Shown: positions 17,071-26,059, numbered from the stretch's first letter. The stretch: 64,000 nucleotides of DNA from Mesorhizobium denitrificans (GCF_003403035.1 NZ_QURN01000003.1:266737-330736); one strand, 5' to 3'. A program made the numbers and translations. The notes: generated by a model from the sequence alone, not told the origin.

Positions 17071-18198
17071 TCAGTCCAATTTTTGCATCGATGCGTTCGC
17101 GGCGGTCGATTTCAGCGCAGCCTCGATAAAGCGCATACCCCTCACACCATCGGCGATACCGGGCAGAAAGCTCGCGCTTTGCGGCGTACCCTTTTTATAC
17201 GCGGAAATGGCATCCGCAAAATCCGCGTAGAGCTGTGCGAGCGCTTCGAGAAATCCTTCGGGGTGTCCGGGAGGCAATCGAACCGGCGTCGCAGTTGAAG
17301 CCGACCCTCGCTCTATAATGCGGACTTCGCCCGGTCTTGCCAGCTTCAGCAGATTTGGCTCGACAACACTCCATGAAAGCGAGCCTTCGTCGCCATAGAC
17401 GCGAAGCGCAAGACCATTGCTATGGCCGATTGCAACCTGACTTGCCCACAGCATGCCCTTCGCGCCATCCTCAAATTGCAGCAGCATCTGGACATCATCG
17501 TCGACGCGCCTGCCGTTCACAAAAGTGGAGAGCTGTGCCGCGACCGATTCCACATGCTGTCCGCTCACATATTCGGCAAGGTGGAACGCATGGGTTCCAA
17601 TATCGCCCAACGACCCGGCGCGGCCGGAACGTAGTGGGTCGGTGCGCCAAGTTGCCTGCTTGTTGCCTGTGCTTTCCACATCGCTTGCCAGCCATTCTTG
17701 CGGAAATTCGACCTGAACGACCCTGACCTTGCCAATCGCGCCAGCCTTCACCAGCCGTCGCGCCTCGCGCACCATTGCGAAACCAGCATTGGTATACGCG
17801 ACAGCAAACACCACGGACTGCTTTGCGACCAGCGTTGCAAGCGCTTCGGCATCTGCAAGCGACGTTGCCAACGGCTTTTCGCACATCACATGAATGCCCG
17901 CCTCCACAAAGGCGCGCGCGGCGCTGTAATGAAGATGGTTCGGCAACACGATGCCAACTGCTTCGATGCCATCGCTGCGCGCGGCCTCCTGTTGCGCCAT
18001 CTCTTCGAAATCAACGTAGCTGCGATACGATGCAATGTTCACCTGTGCGGCGCTTTCTTTGGCTCGCTCCGGCGAGGAGGAAAGTGCCGCTGCGACAAGT
18101 TCAAAGCGGTCGTCTATGCGGGCGGCAATGCGATGCGCGGCTCCAAAGAAACCGCCAATACCGCCGCCGACCATTCCAAGGCGCAATCGTCTTGCCAT
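17071..18198 (-). CDS. Gfo/Idh/MocA family oxidoreductase
   Basis: NAD(P)-dependent sugar oxidoreductase of 375 residues. Rossmann glycine motif GGGIGG is at 11-16, and the EKP motif holding the catalytic lysine is at 107-109. The C-terminal alpha/beta domain covers residues about 135-340. Last gene of the six-gene minus-strand run led by the ROK repressor, with 1 bp between it and the ROK kinase-like gene. Two members of this family in one operon usually oxidise and then re-reduce a sugar (for instance through a 3-keto sugar). Specific substrate unknown. Confidence 0.92.
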   Translation of the reverse strand: MARRLRLGMVGGGIGGFFGAAHRIAARIDDRFELVAAALSSSPERAKESAAQVNIASYRSYVDFEEMAQQEAARSDGIEAVGIVLPNHLHYSAARAFVEAGIHVMCEKPLATSLADAEALATLVAKQSVVFAVAYTNAGFAMVREARRLVKAGAIGKVRVVQVEFPQEWLASDVESTGNKQATWRTDPLRSGRAGSLGDIGTHAFHLAEYVSGQHVESVAAQLSTFVNGRRVDDDVQMLLQFEDGAKGMLWASQVAIGHSNGLALRVYGDEGSLSWSVVEPNLLKLARPGEVRIIERGSASTATPVRLPPGHPEGFLEALAQLYADFADAISAYKKGTPQSASFLPGIADGVRGMRFIEAALKSTAANASMQKLD

Positions 18199-18199
18199 A

Positions 18200-19108
18200 T
18201 CAGACTCCGGCTAGGGCAACATCGTCGCTCAGGCTCATCGCACCATGAATCGCCGCCTGCCAGCCCAAACTCGCCCAGCGAATGTCGAGCGCGTATACGC
18301 CACTAATGATCGGCAGCACTTGCGCTATGCGCTCTTGCAAAAGCTCTCTCGGATAATCGCCAACATCCACCACCCCACCGCCCAACAGCAAAATGCGCGG
18401 CGAAAGCAAGGCAACCGCAGAAGCGGCAATGCAGGCTTGAGTCCAGATAAATTCATCGATGCTCGCGCGCACTGCGGACGTCGCGTCACTGCGGAAAAGG
18501 TCTGACACCTTCACACGGTGATGATCTGCAAGTTGTGCGAGCGCTTTGCCAGACGCAAACGCTTCCACGCGCTGCGGCGTTGGATGCATATCCGGTCGAT
18601 GTACCGGCATGTGGCCGATCTCAAGCGCCCAGCCGCCGCCACGAAATATGCCATCAGTGCCTAGATATGCCGCGCCTATGCCAGTGCCAAAATAAATGGC
18701 GAGAACGTCATGCGCACCGACAACAGCGCCAGCATGGCTTTCGCCGAGCAGTTGCAATACCGTGTCCCGTTCCAGCTTCACATCGACGTCGAGTTCCTTC
18801 GAGAGCAGCGATGCGAGCCGCAAGCCGTTCAACTCGGGAATGTTTGCCGTGTTAAGCACCGTGTCCTGATCTTCCGCAAGGAAGCCGGGAACAGTCGCCA
18901 CGACCGTCTTCGGACTAAATCCAGCTTCCGCGCACGCTTCGCGCAGGATCGATGCCAGTTCGCTAACCGGGAATGCTTGCCGCAGTCGCTCGGTTGAAAA
19001 TGTACGGCTGTAAGGCGCGACCAATCCGCCTTGGGCGAAGCCGACCTTGACTGATGTGCCGCCAATCTCTGCGACCGCGATTGTTCTGGGATCAGATGGC
19101 GATGTCAT
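18200..19108 (-). CDS. ROK family protein (putative sugar kinase), atypical
   Basis: ROK-fold protein of 302 residues without an N-terminal HTH, so a kinase rather than a repressor. The phosphate-binding loop reads EIGGTS at 14-19 where kinases normally have DxGGT. The GTGIG loop and the general-base Asp (ERD) are present. The usual Cys-x-Cys zinc motif after EIGH is missing; EIGH is followed by MPVHRPDMHP. It may phosphorylate a sugar made by the neighbouring oxidoreductases, or be a weak kinase. Overlaps the alpha/beta hydrolase gene by 4 bp. Confidence 0.85.
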   Translation of the reverse strand: MTSPSDPRTIAVAEIGGTSVKVGFAQGGLVAPYSRTFSTERLRQAFPVSELASILREACAEAGFSPKTVVATVPGFLAEDQDTVLNTANIPELNGLRLASLLSKELDVDVKLERDTVLQLLGESHAGAVVGAHDVLAIYFGTGIGAAYLGTDGIFRGGGWALEIGHMPVHRPDMHPTPQRVEAFASGKALAQLADHHRVKVSDLFRSDATSAVRASIDEFIWTQACIAASAVALLSPRILLLGGGVVDVGDYPRELLQERIAQVLPIISGVYALDIRWASLGWQAAIHGAMSLSDDVALAGV

Positions 19109-19914
19109 GCCAGCCGTTCCAGAAAATCATGGAGTGCTGCGCGGAACTCATTAACATATCGCGTGCGATCAACCGCCTTCGCCGTAATCTCGCAGAAAGT
19201 TGCGTTGGGGAAAACGCCTGCCAGTTCTCGCGCATAGGCAAGCGGATGGACGAGGTCGTGCCCGTGTCCGATTACCAGCACCGGGCAATTGATACGCTGG
19301 GCTTCCTCTCGACTAACGCCGGGGTCGTCATTCGCGATGCGCATCAGAAGATTGCCGAACTCGCGCGGTTTCGAACGCTCGAAAAAGCCCACAAGGCTGG
19401 CGAGATTGTCGGGGGCCTCGCGACGAAGCTGCCCTGCGCTTTGACCTTGCAGGAAGATTTCTCGCGCAATTTCTGGTTCGTACGACAGCAGCAGTTCACC
19501 GACTTCGGCATACACCGCCATGTTTGGCGGCGCGGGTTCGAACAACCATGCGGGACGAGCAAGCACAAGCGCGCTTGGGCGGAGATTTCCCTTGACGGCG
19601 AGCCGGAGCGCCAGCGCCGCACCCATTGAAATGCCGCCCAAAATGGGCGCATCTACCTTCAGTTTGGTCGCCATCCGCTCGATGTCCCGCGCAAATGTCG
19701 CCAGTGAAAGTGCGTTTGCCGGGCCGTAATCCGATGTAGCGTGCCCGCGGCATTCAAGCGTTATGCGCCGCGTTCCAGGTTGTTCTCCGAACGCCTCGGC
19801 TACCTGCTTGCGGTCGCCGCCAAGGCCGTGCTGGAAAATAAACGCCTGCCCGATTCCCTCGTCATCGTAGGCAAGGTTCACGCCTTCGCTAAAAACGGTC
19901 GCGCTAGTCGTCAC
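19105..19914 (-). CDS. Alpha/beta hydrolase
   Basis: Cytosolic alpha/beta hydrolase of 269 residues. The oxyanion motif is HG at 29-30, the nucleophile Ser96 sits in GISMG, and a probable acid lies in GHGHD. At the place where the catalytic His normally follows (the AGH motif before the last helix) the sequence reads ITAKAVDRTR, so the standard His is not visible. Overlaps both neighbours by 4 bp. In a sugar-oxidation operon a lactonase or ester hydrolase role is plausible, but activity is uncertain because of the missing His. Confidence 0.82.
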   Translation of the reverse strand: MTTSATVFSEGVNLAYDDEGIGQAFIFQHGLGGDRKQVAEAFGEQPGTRRITLECRGHATSDYGPANALSLATFARDIERMATKLKVDAPILGGISMGAALALRLAVKGNLRPSALVLARPAWLFEPAPPNMAVYAEVGELLLSYEPEIAREIFLQGQSAGQLRREAPDNLASLVGFFERSKPREFGNLLMRIANDDPGVSREEAQRINCPVLVIGHGHDLVHPLAYARELAGVFPNATFCEITAKAVDRTRYVNEFRAALHDFLERLA

Positions 19915-20750
19915 GACTGTTCCACCTTGCTCAATGTTTTGCGGAGGAAGCTTCCGACGGCCGCCGCGTCAGAGGCATCAAGGCCGTGCGTGACCAGCGG
20001 ACCATTGAAGTTTGCGCGTTTCAGCCGGGTCAGGAAATGATCGAACTCGACAACGCCCTTGCCCGCGGCAACAAAGCCGCCTTGCGTGTCGCGATCCTTC
20101 GCGTGTGCCATGGCAATTTCTTGTGCGAGCAGATCCACCGCCTGCTCTATGATCTTGCGCCGTTCGTCGCGATCTGCGCGCTCGAACAGATTGGCTGGAT
20201 CAACGATTATCTTTATGCGCGCGCTGCCAACTTCATCAAGCAACCGCCGGGCGGATTGAGCATCAGAAACTACGTTCGCCAATTCAGGTTCGACGCCCAG
20301 TACAACGTCATAGCGGTCAGCCAGCACCACCGCCGAGTCCATCTCTTTGCGTAGATCGAACCACGCGGATTCTGATGCGTTGTCCGGGTGCCAGCGCCAC
20401 TGATCTTCCGCGTCTCGGGTGCCCGTGCAAAGCGACACCATCGATGTACCCATGGCAGCGCATCGCTGCATGATGACTTCCAGACGCTGCATTCCTTTCT
20501 TGCGTACCGCTACATCCGGGTGGATCATATTGTAGGTCGCAGAAACTGCCGCGATGCCTACGCCAATTCGCTTCGCCGCCTGGCCGACCTGCGCGGCGAT
20601 GTTTTCGTCCAGCGCGTCCGGCATCGATGGAAGGCCCAAACAGGCCAAATTGAACTGGGCGACCTCATAGCCCGCATCAGCCACGGCACGCAGTGACTGT
20701 TCTGCACCCATTTCCGGAAAGGTCTTTGCGAAAATCCCGACTTGCATCAC
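19911..20750 (-). CDS. Sugar phosphate isomerase/epimerase family (xylose-isomerase-like TIM barrel)
   Basis: AP-endonuclease-2/xylose-isomerase-like TIM barrel of 279 residues. Metal-ligand candidates are Glu in GVEPEL, Asp in IIVDPAN, His in AHAKD and the late Glu in VVEFDHF. Families of this kind include 3-keto-sugar hydratases/isomerases and inosose enzymes, which commonly accompany Gfo/Idh/MocA dehydrogenases. Overlaps the upstream oxidoreductase and downstream hydrolase genes by 4 bp each. Probably isomerises, epimerises or dehydrates the keto-sugar made by the adjacent dehydrogenases; exact reaction unknown. Confidence 0.88.
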   Translation of the reverse strand: MMQVGIFAKTFPEMGAEQSLRAVADAGYEVAQFNLACLGLPSMPDALDENIAAQVGQAAKRIGVGIAAVSATYNMIHPDVAVRKKGMQRLEVIMQRCAAMGTSMVSLCTGTRDAEDQWRWHPDNASESAWFDLRKEMDSAVVLADRYDVVLGVEPELANVVSDAQSARRLLDEVGSARIKIIVDPANLFERADRDERRKIIEQAVDLLAQEIAMAHAKDRDTQGGFVAAGKGVVEFDHFLTRLKRANFNGPLVTHGLDASDAAAVGSFLRKTLSKVEQS

Positions 20751-21823
20751 AACGCCCCGGAAACCTCGTCCAACCGAACCGGCTTTCCACTATCGACGGA
20801 GCGCGCAACCGCGACCATGCCGCGAACAGACGCAATACCATCATCGATATTCGCGCCAATCATAGGCTTGTTGTCGAGCACGACATTGGCCAGCCCCTCA
20901 AGCTGGCGGCGATAGAAATGACCGTCTGCGCCCAGCACGCGATGCCAGCTCGCATCGGCCTCGCGGAAAATATCGACCTCGCTCGATTTGTAATACCAAG
21001 GATTGTAGGTCTTCCCGAGGATGCTGCCCTTTTCGCCGTAAATCTGAAAACCTTCGTGCCAGTCCATGCGCACCGAAACAGTCAGGTCGAGATGGCCGAC
21101 AACACCGTCGGCAAAATGAATGGTCATGAACCAGCAATAAGCGCCGAACCTTTCGGTCAGCCTCGCATCGACAGCTTCGATCGGCCCGAAAAGATGCCGC
21201 GCCGTATCGAGCAAATGGCTCCCATGCGCCAGCATGTAATAGCGCCGCAGATCCGACTTCGGATTGATGGCCGGCTTGCGCGCATTCTTGCTCGTCACGA
21301 TCAGCGGCTGCACGGCGTCCGTCATTGTGTAGCGATGAGTGCTGTCGCAGTACCAAGCCTTAAATGCCAGGTGCTGCCCCATCTCCTGATCTATGAAAGC
21401 CTTCGCGGCTTCAATGCCGGGGTCGAAGCGCTTCATGTGGCCGACTTGCAAAACCTTGCCGCTTTTACGCACGGCTTCGCCCAGCTGCTCAACTTCTTCT
21501 ACTGCGACGCCGAGAGGCTTTTCGCAAAGAACATGCTTGCCTGCCTCCAGCGCCATTTCGCAGGCGCGCACATGGAACGCGTCCGACGTTGCGACCACAA
21601 TCGCGTCCACGTCAGGATCGGCGAGCATGTCGCCATAATCGGCGTAGGATTTGCGCGGCTGGAACATCGCCGCCATGCGCTCGCGCAGATCGTCGGCCAC
21701 ATCGCATATCGCGAAAAGCTCCGCGTTGCGCGCTTTGGTGCACGATTCGAAATGTGCGGCCTGCGCGATCGGCCCACATCCGAGCACGCCCACGCGCAGC
21801 AGCCGATCATCCTTGCCTGGCAT
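20747..21823 (-). CDS. Gfo/Idh/MocA family oxidoreductase (second copy)
   Basis: NAD(P)-dependent sugar oxidoreductase of 358 residues, clearly distinct from the copy at 17071. Rossmann motif GCGPIAQ is at 15-21 and EKP at 101-103. The start overlaps the ROK repressor gene by 17 bp, so it is translated from within that message. The pairing with the second oxidoreductase and the TIM barrel supports an oxidation-isomerisation-reduction sequence on a sugar imported by the divergent ABC system. Substrate unknown. Confidence 0.92.
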   Translation of the reverse strand: MPGKDDRLLRVGVLGCGPIAQAAHFESCTKARNAELFAICDVADDLRERMAAMFQPRKSYADYGDMLADPDVDAIVVATSDAFHVRACEMALEAGKHVLCEKPLGVAVEEVEQLGEAVRKSGKVLQVGHMKRFDPGIEAAKAFIDQEMGQHLAFKAWYCDSTHRYTMTDAVQPLIVTSKNARKPAINPKSDLRRYYMLAHGSHLLDTARHLFGPIEAVDARLTERFGAYCWFMTIHFADGVVGHLDLTVSVRMDWHEGFQIYGEKGSILGKTYNPWYYKSSEVDIFREADASWHRVLGADGHFYRRQLEGLANVVLDNKPMIGANIDDGIASVRGMVAVARSVDSGKPVRLDEVSGAL

Positions 21824-23036
21824 AGAAAGTTCCTTCTAAATCATCTGCTTGTGGCCGAAGTTCAAAGCGAGGATCGCCACCCAACGCCATTTGATGAAGC
21901 ACAAGCGCAGCACCCACAGCTGCACCGTTCGCGCCAATGCCGGAAAGCCCGATGGTTGGCGCCGGGTAACCCTCGACCAGCGCTGACGCCAATTGCGTTC
22001 CTACCTGTTCCTGCACGAAGGGAAAAACGGCGCTGACCGAGCCTGCTAAAACGATGCGACCAGGCTGCAGCACGCTGGAAAGAATAGCCAGCCCGCGCGC
22101 AAGCCAATGCGCCCAATCGCGCGCCGCGCTCATCGCCGCAGGCTCGCGCTCGCCCAAAGCACGCAAATAGCCATCCAGCGTAGCACCCTGCCCGCCAATG
22201 TGAGCATAGCGCGATAGCAAAGCGTCCTTGCCGATATAGGTCTCGAACCGGCCGGGGCGTTTGGCATCATAGACAAAACCTTCGGGGCCGACCGGCATGT
22301 GCCCGATCTCTCCCGCGCCGCTGAATTGGCCGCGATAGAGCCGTCCATCGCTCACGATGCCGCCGCCCACGCCGTTCTCAATCAGCACGACCAGCGTGTC
22401 GCCAACGCCCGCTGCCGTTTCTCCGTGATAGGCTTCAGCCAAGGCAACTGCGTTCGCATCGTTCTCAACGAAAACAGGCAATCGATCATTGCCTAGCTCA
22501 CGCTCGACCATTTTCACGACGTCAACATCGTGCCAGCCGAGAATCGCAGCGTGATAAACAAAATCTTTGGATGACACGAAGCCTGGCACCGCGACATTCA
22601 GGCCGAGCACGCGCGCGTTCGAACCCAGACCCGCTCGCGTCTCATGAACAAGCTCTGCAAGCACCGAAATCGCCGCAACCGGGTCGCTGCCTGCACCTCG
22701 GAAGGGGCGCACGGATTGCGTGCGGATCGTGCCGGACAGATCAACACCGACCACCATGATGGAGTTGACGGCGATATAGGAGCCAAGAAAAAATATATCG
22801 GTTCCCGCCGTCTCGATCAGGATACCGGGACGCCCGACGCGGGCTTCGGTGTCGTCGCCTTCTCCATCCGAAGCGTCGCGCTCGCGCACGAGGCCTGTCT
22901 GCACCAGCGACTGCACAATAAGACCCGTAGTCGAGCGCGTAATATCAAGCCTGCGAGCCAGCTCCGCCCGGCTGATAGCTCCGGCAAGAAATATCTCGGA
23001 AAGCGCCTTGAGTTCGTTGGCGCTCAGCGCAGCCAT
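21807..23036 (-). CDS. ROK family transcriptional repressor (NagC/XylR-like)
   Basis: Sugar-responsive repressor of 409 residues. The N-terminal winged HTH covers about residues 1-60 (AISRAELARRLDITRSTTG), then a ROK sugar-binding domain with ENDANAVALAE and EIGHMPVG. The cysteine zinc motif normally found after EIGH is missing, as in the ROK kinase-like protein of the same operon. First gene of the overlapping six-gene run and divergent from the ABC importer, so it probably controls both. Palindrome candidates lie at 23109-23125 and the inverted pair at 23053/23178. Confidence 0.9.
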   Translation of the reverse strand: MAALSANELKALSEIFLAGAISRAELARRLDITRSTTGLIVQSLVQTGLVRERDASDGEGDDTEARVGRPGILIETAGTDIFFLGSYIAVNSIMVVGVDLSGTIRTQSVRPFRGAGSDPVAAISVLAELVHETRAGLGSNARVLGLNVAVPGFVSSKDFVYHAAILGWHDVDVVKMVERELGNDRLPVFVENDANAVALAEAYHGETAAGVGDTLVVLIENGVGGGIVSDGRLYRGQFSGAGEIGHMPVGPEGFVYDAKRPGRFETYIGKDALLSRYAHIGGQGATLDGYLRALGEREPAAMSAARDWAHWLARGLAILSSVLQPGRIVLAGSVSAVFPFVQEQVGTQLASALVEGYPAPTIGLSGIGANGAAVGAALVLHQMALGGDPRFELRPQADDLEGTFYARQG

Positions 23037-23052
23037 TTGAACGCACCCTCAT

Positions 23053-23187
23053 AATTTGTATCTTATCCGTACTATTATCCCTTTCAATTCGATGTCAAAG
23101 GCAAAAACATGCTGCATTGCAGCATATATTTTAATCCATTCGCCTATTGACCAAGCGATCTGTAGGTGATTTTGTGCGATACAAATA
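23053..23187. promoter_or_regulatory. Divergent sugar-operon promoter region with inverted repeats
   Basis: Between the ROK repressor (ATG at 23036) and the ABC ATPase (GTG at 23210). It holds a perfect 17-bp palindrome ATGCTGC-ATT-GCAGCAT at 23109-23125. An inverted pair AATTTGTATC (23053-23062) and GATACAAATA (23178-23187, one mismatch) flanks it, spaced so that two bound repressors could loop the DNA. Binder inferred to be the ROK repressor. Confidence 0.5.
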
Positions 23188-23209
23188 CAAATTGCCGTGG
23201 GAGGAAGCG

Positions 23210-23953
23210 GTGACCGTTCTTGCTCGGCTGGAGCACATCGTAAAGGATTTCGGCGCTGTCCGAGCTTTGGACGATGTTACACTCGACATCAATCACGGCG
23301 AGGTTCTCGGCCTTATGGGCGACAATGGCGCCGGGAAATCCACGCTTGTCAAAACAATCGCGGGGAACTTCCAACCCACATCCGGCAGCTATTCTCTGGA
23401 CGGCCAGCCGGTGCATTTTTCGGGGCCGGCGGAGGCACGCCGCCACGGCATCGAGGTGGTCTATCAAGACCTCGCCATTTGCGACAATCTGACTGCGGCA
23501 GCCAATGTGTTTCTAGGCCGGGAAATGATGAAGCGCGTTGGCCCGTTCAAGGTGCTCGACCACAAGGGCATGAACAGGCGCGCAAACGAAATATTCAAAG
23601 AACTCAAATCGGAAACGCGCCCTGCTGCGCTGGTCAACCGCATGTCGGGCGGGCAGCGACAAGCAGTTGCGATTGCGCGCACCCGTCTTTCCGAATCGAA
23701 GATCGTACTGATGGATGAGCCGACAGCAGCCATCAGTGTTCGTCAGGTGGCGGAAGTTCTCGCTCTTATTCGGCGCATGAAGGATCAGGGCCTGTCTGTC
23801 ATCCTTATCAGCCATCGTATGCCGGACGTTTTTGAAGTTTGTGATCGCGTCGTCGTCATGCGGCGAGGCCGCAAAGTGGCCGACAAGCCAATCGCTCAAT
23901 CAAGCCCCGAAGAGGTCACTGGCCTCATCACCGGCGCAATCCAGTCAGCTTGA
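23210..23953 (+). CDS. Sugar ABC transporter ATP-binding protein, single domain (FrcA-like)
   Basis: ATPase of 247 residues from the GTG at 23210, which has a GGGAGGA site 6 bases before it; a TTG at 23147 without such a site would add a poorly conserved tail. Walker A GDNGAGKST is at 37-45, the signature is MSGGQRQ, and Walker B ends LMDEPTAAI. Unlike the RbsA-like protein at 13073 it has one nucleotide-binding domain, as in the fructose FrcBCA importer. The permease follows 12 bp downstream. Serves the sugar pathway encoded divergently. Confidence 0.92.
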   Translation: MTVLARLEHIVKDFGAVRALDDVTLDINHGEVLGLMGDNGAGKSTLVKTIAGNFQPTSGSYSLDGQPVHFSGPAEARRHGIEVVYQDLAICDNLTAAANVFLGREMMKRVGPFKVLDHKGMNRRANEIFKELKSETRPAALVNRMSGGQRQAVAIARTRLSESKIVLMDEPTAAISVRQVAEVLALIRRMKDQGLSVILISHRMPDVFEVCDRVVVMRRGRKVADKPIAQSSPEEVTGLITGAIQSA

Positions 23954-23965
23954 GGGAGGACGACT

Positions 23966-24973
23966 ATGACAAATCATCAAGATCGCGCTCCCGGAATGGA
24001 TGTGGACCTGCTGCAAGGCTCGACTTCGCCGTGGCGTGGATTGTTGCTGGCGCAAGAAAGCTGGGTTGCCCTTTCCATTCTCGTGCTTGGTCTGATCGTG
24101 AGCTTCATCGCGCCCACCTTTGCCAGCGCCGGCAATCTGCTCAACGTGTTTCAGAACGCGTGCTTCATCGGCATCATGGCGTTGGGCATGACGCCCGTTA
24201 TCATTAGCGGCGGCATCGATATTTCCGTCGGTTCGATCCTGGGCATGTGCGCGGTAACGTTGGGCATCGTGCTCAATGCCGACATGCCGCTCGCGGTTGG
24301 CATTATCGCAACGCTGGCGATGGGCATTGCGTGCGGCGTGTTCAACGGCGCGATCATCTCCTACCTGCAATTGCCGCCGTTTATCGTCACGCTAGCCACG
24401 CTCTCGATTGGCCGCAGCCTCGCTCTCGTGCTGACAAACAACGAGGTTTTCTACGAATTCGGGCAGGCCACTGCGTCAATTATCGCGCTGGGCGGCGGTT
24501 ACACTTTCGGCTTTCCGAATGTCGTCTATGCACTGATCATCGGCGTCATCATCCTGCACATTTTGCTGACGATGACCCGCTGGGGCCGCTATCTTTACGC
24601 TATCGGCGGCAATGAATCGGCGGCGCGCCTCGCGGGTATTCCTGTCGATTTCATCAAGATTTCGGCTTACGCGTTCAGTGGCCTGATGGTTGCGATAACC
24701 GCTATATTTCTGGTCGGCTGGCTTGGCGCAGTCACCAACTCCATCGGCACCGGCTACGAATTGCAGGTCATCGCGTCGACCGTGATCGGCGGCGCATCGC
24801 TCAATGGCGGCTTCGGCTCGGCATTGGGCGCTGCCATCGGCGCAATTCTTGTCGAAGTCATCCGCAACGCACTTCTGATCGCGGGAGTGAATCCGTTTTG
24901 GCAAGGAACCTTCGTGGGCTGTTTCATCCTCGCGGCGGTCCTTCTGGAAAGAATCCGGTCTCTGCGTCGCTAG
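23966..24973 (+). CDS. Sugar ABC transporter permease (FrcC/RbsC-like)
   Basis: Permease of 335 residues with about ten membrane segments and the BPD_transp_2 features: GGIDISVGSILGMCA around 90 and the ATPase-docking loop GGNESAARLAGIPVDFIK. The ATG has a GGGAGGA site. Placed between the single-domain ATPase and the binding protein in the FrcA-C-B order reversed from the ribose type seen at 12084. Imports a monosaccharide or derivative for the divergent Gfo/Idh operon. Confidence 0.93.
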   Translation: MTNHQDRAPGMDVDLLQGSTSPWRGLLLAQESWVALSILVLGLIVSFIAPTFASAGNLLNVFQNACFIGIMALGMTPVIISGGIDISVGSILGMCAVTLGIVLNADMPLAVGIIATLAMGIACGVFNGAIISYLQLPPFIVTLATLSIGRSLALVLTNNEVFYEFGQATASIIALGGGYTFGFPNVVYALIIGVIILHILLTMTRWGRYLYAIGGNESAARLAGIPVDFIKISAYAFSGLMVAITAIFLVGWLGAVTNSIGTGYELQVIASTVIGGASLNGGFGSALGAAIGAILVEVIRNALLIAGVNPFWQGTFVGCFILAAVLLERIRSLRR

Positions 24974-25008
24974 GCCGGCAATTGCAACACGTTTAACGGA
25001 GGAGTGGC

Positions 25009-26019
25009 ATGTCACTGAAAAATGTATTGAAGGTCACGGTTGGCGCGGCTGCGTTGGCTTTGGTCATGTCCGGTCCCGGCATGGCGCAGGAAAAAGAGTT
25101 CGCTCTGGTGTTCAAGGTTTTGAACAACGCGTTCAGCCCGCCCATTAAAGCAGGCTGCGAGGCAGCTGCTGCCAAGCTCGGCGACGTTAAATGCACGTAT
25201 GTCGGCCCGACCGAATATGACGAAGCCAAGCAGGTGCAACTTGCGCAGGACATGGTAACGCGCGGCGTTGCCGGTCTTGGTGTTTCGGCAGGCAATCCGA
25301 AGGCTATGGCGCGCATCATGAAGATGGCGCAGGAAAAGGGCATTCCGGTTGTCACCTTTGACACGGATGTTCTGCCAGAGGACGCAGGACTTCGCTCGAC
25401 CTATATCGGCACCGACAATTACGAGTTCGGTCAGGCGCTTGCCCAGAAGGTTCTCGAAAGCGGCAAGAAAGGCGGAACGGTCTGCATCCAGTCCGGCGCG
25501 CCCGCTTCTGAAAACCTCAAGGCGCGCGTTCAGGGCATCCGCGACACGCTTGCTGGCGTGACGAAGGACAAGGGTGTCGAGAGTCTGACCGGCCAGAACG
25601 GCTGGACCGAGCCGGCGGGTTGCCCCGTCTACAACAATGACGACATCACGCTTGCTGCACAGCAGGTGCGCGACGTCATGACCAAAAATCCGAAGCTGGA
25701 TGCCTTCGTGGCTGTTGGCGGCTGGGCGCAATATGCACCGCAGGCTTACAAGCAGGCGATGGAGCCGCTTAAGGCGCGTCTCGACAGCAAGGATCTGGTC
25801 GTTGTGTTCGGCGACAATTTTGGTCCGCAGCTTCCGTTGCTGGCTGAAGGCCTGAGCCAATTCAACATCGGCCAGCGCCCTTACGACATGGGTTATGAAA
25901 CGATCATGGCGCTCGACAAACTGACCAAGGGCGAAAAAGTCGAACCCTTCATCAAGACGGGCACGGAAGTCTGCACGCCCGCAGATGCACTCACAACCTG
26001 CGGTAAGGTTGCTAACTAA
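25009..26019 (+). CDS. Sugar ABC transporter substrate-binding protein (FrcB-like)
   Basis: Periplasmic binding protein of 336 residues. The signal peptide ends near residue 26 (GMA/QEK). Peripla_BP_4 fold with VLNNAFSPPIKAGCEAAAAK at the first lobe, plus Cys residues (Cys48, Cys57 and later pairs) that may form periplasmic disulphides. The ATG at 25009 has a GGAGGAG site. A GC-rich hairpin at 26036-26059 follows the stop. Binds the substrate of the importer; ligand not determinable here. Confidence 0.92.
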   Translation: MSLKNVLKVTVGAAALALVMSGPGMAQEKEFALVFKVLNNAFSPPIKAGCEAAAAKLGDVKCTYVGPTEYDEAKQVQLAQDMVTRGVAGLGVSAGNPKAMARIMKMAQEKGIPVVTFDTDVLPEDAGLRSTYIGTDNYEFGQALAQKVLESGKKGGTVCIQSGAPASENLKARVQGIRDTLAGVTKDKGVESLTGQNGWTEPAGCPVYNNDDITLAAQQVRDVMTKNPKLDAFVAVGGWAQYAPQAYKQAMEPLKARLDSKDLVVVFGDNFGPQLPLLAEGLSQFNIGQRPYDMGYETIMALDKLTKGEKVEPFIKTGTEVCTPADALTTCGKVAN

Positions 26020-26035
26020 CTTACCGCTCCTCCCC

Positions 26036-26059
26036 GCTCCCGGCCTTCGCGCCGGGGGC
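26036..26059 (+). terminator. GC-rich hairpin after the FrcB-like gene
   Basis: Stem GCTCCCGGC / GCCGGGGGC (one G-T pair) with a 6-base loop, 17 bp after the binding-protein stop, followed by only a short T-poor stretch. It may terminate partly or stabilise the abundant binding-protein message before the dehydrogenase gene. Confidence 0.5.

Noticed and set aside
20693..22036. 447-codon plus-strand frame opposite the Gfo/Idh and ROK repressor genes
   Set aside because: Antisense to two recognised genes and without any protein family features.
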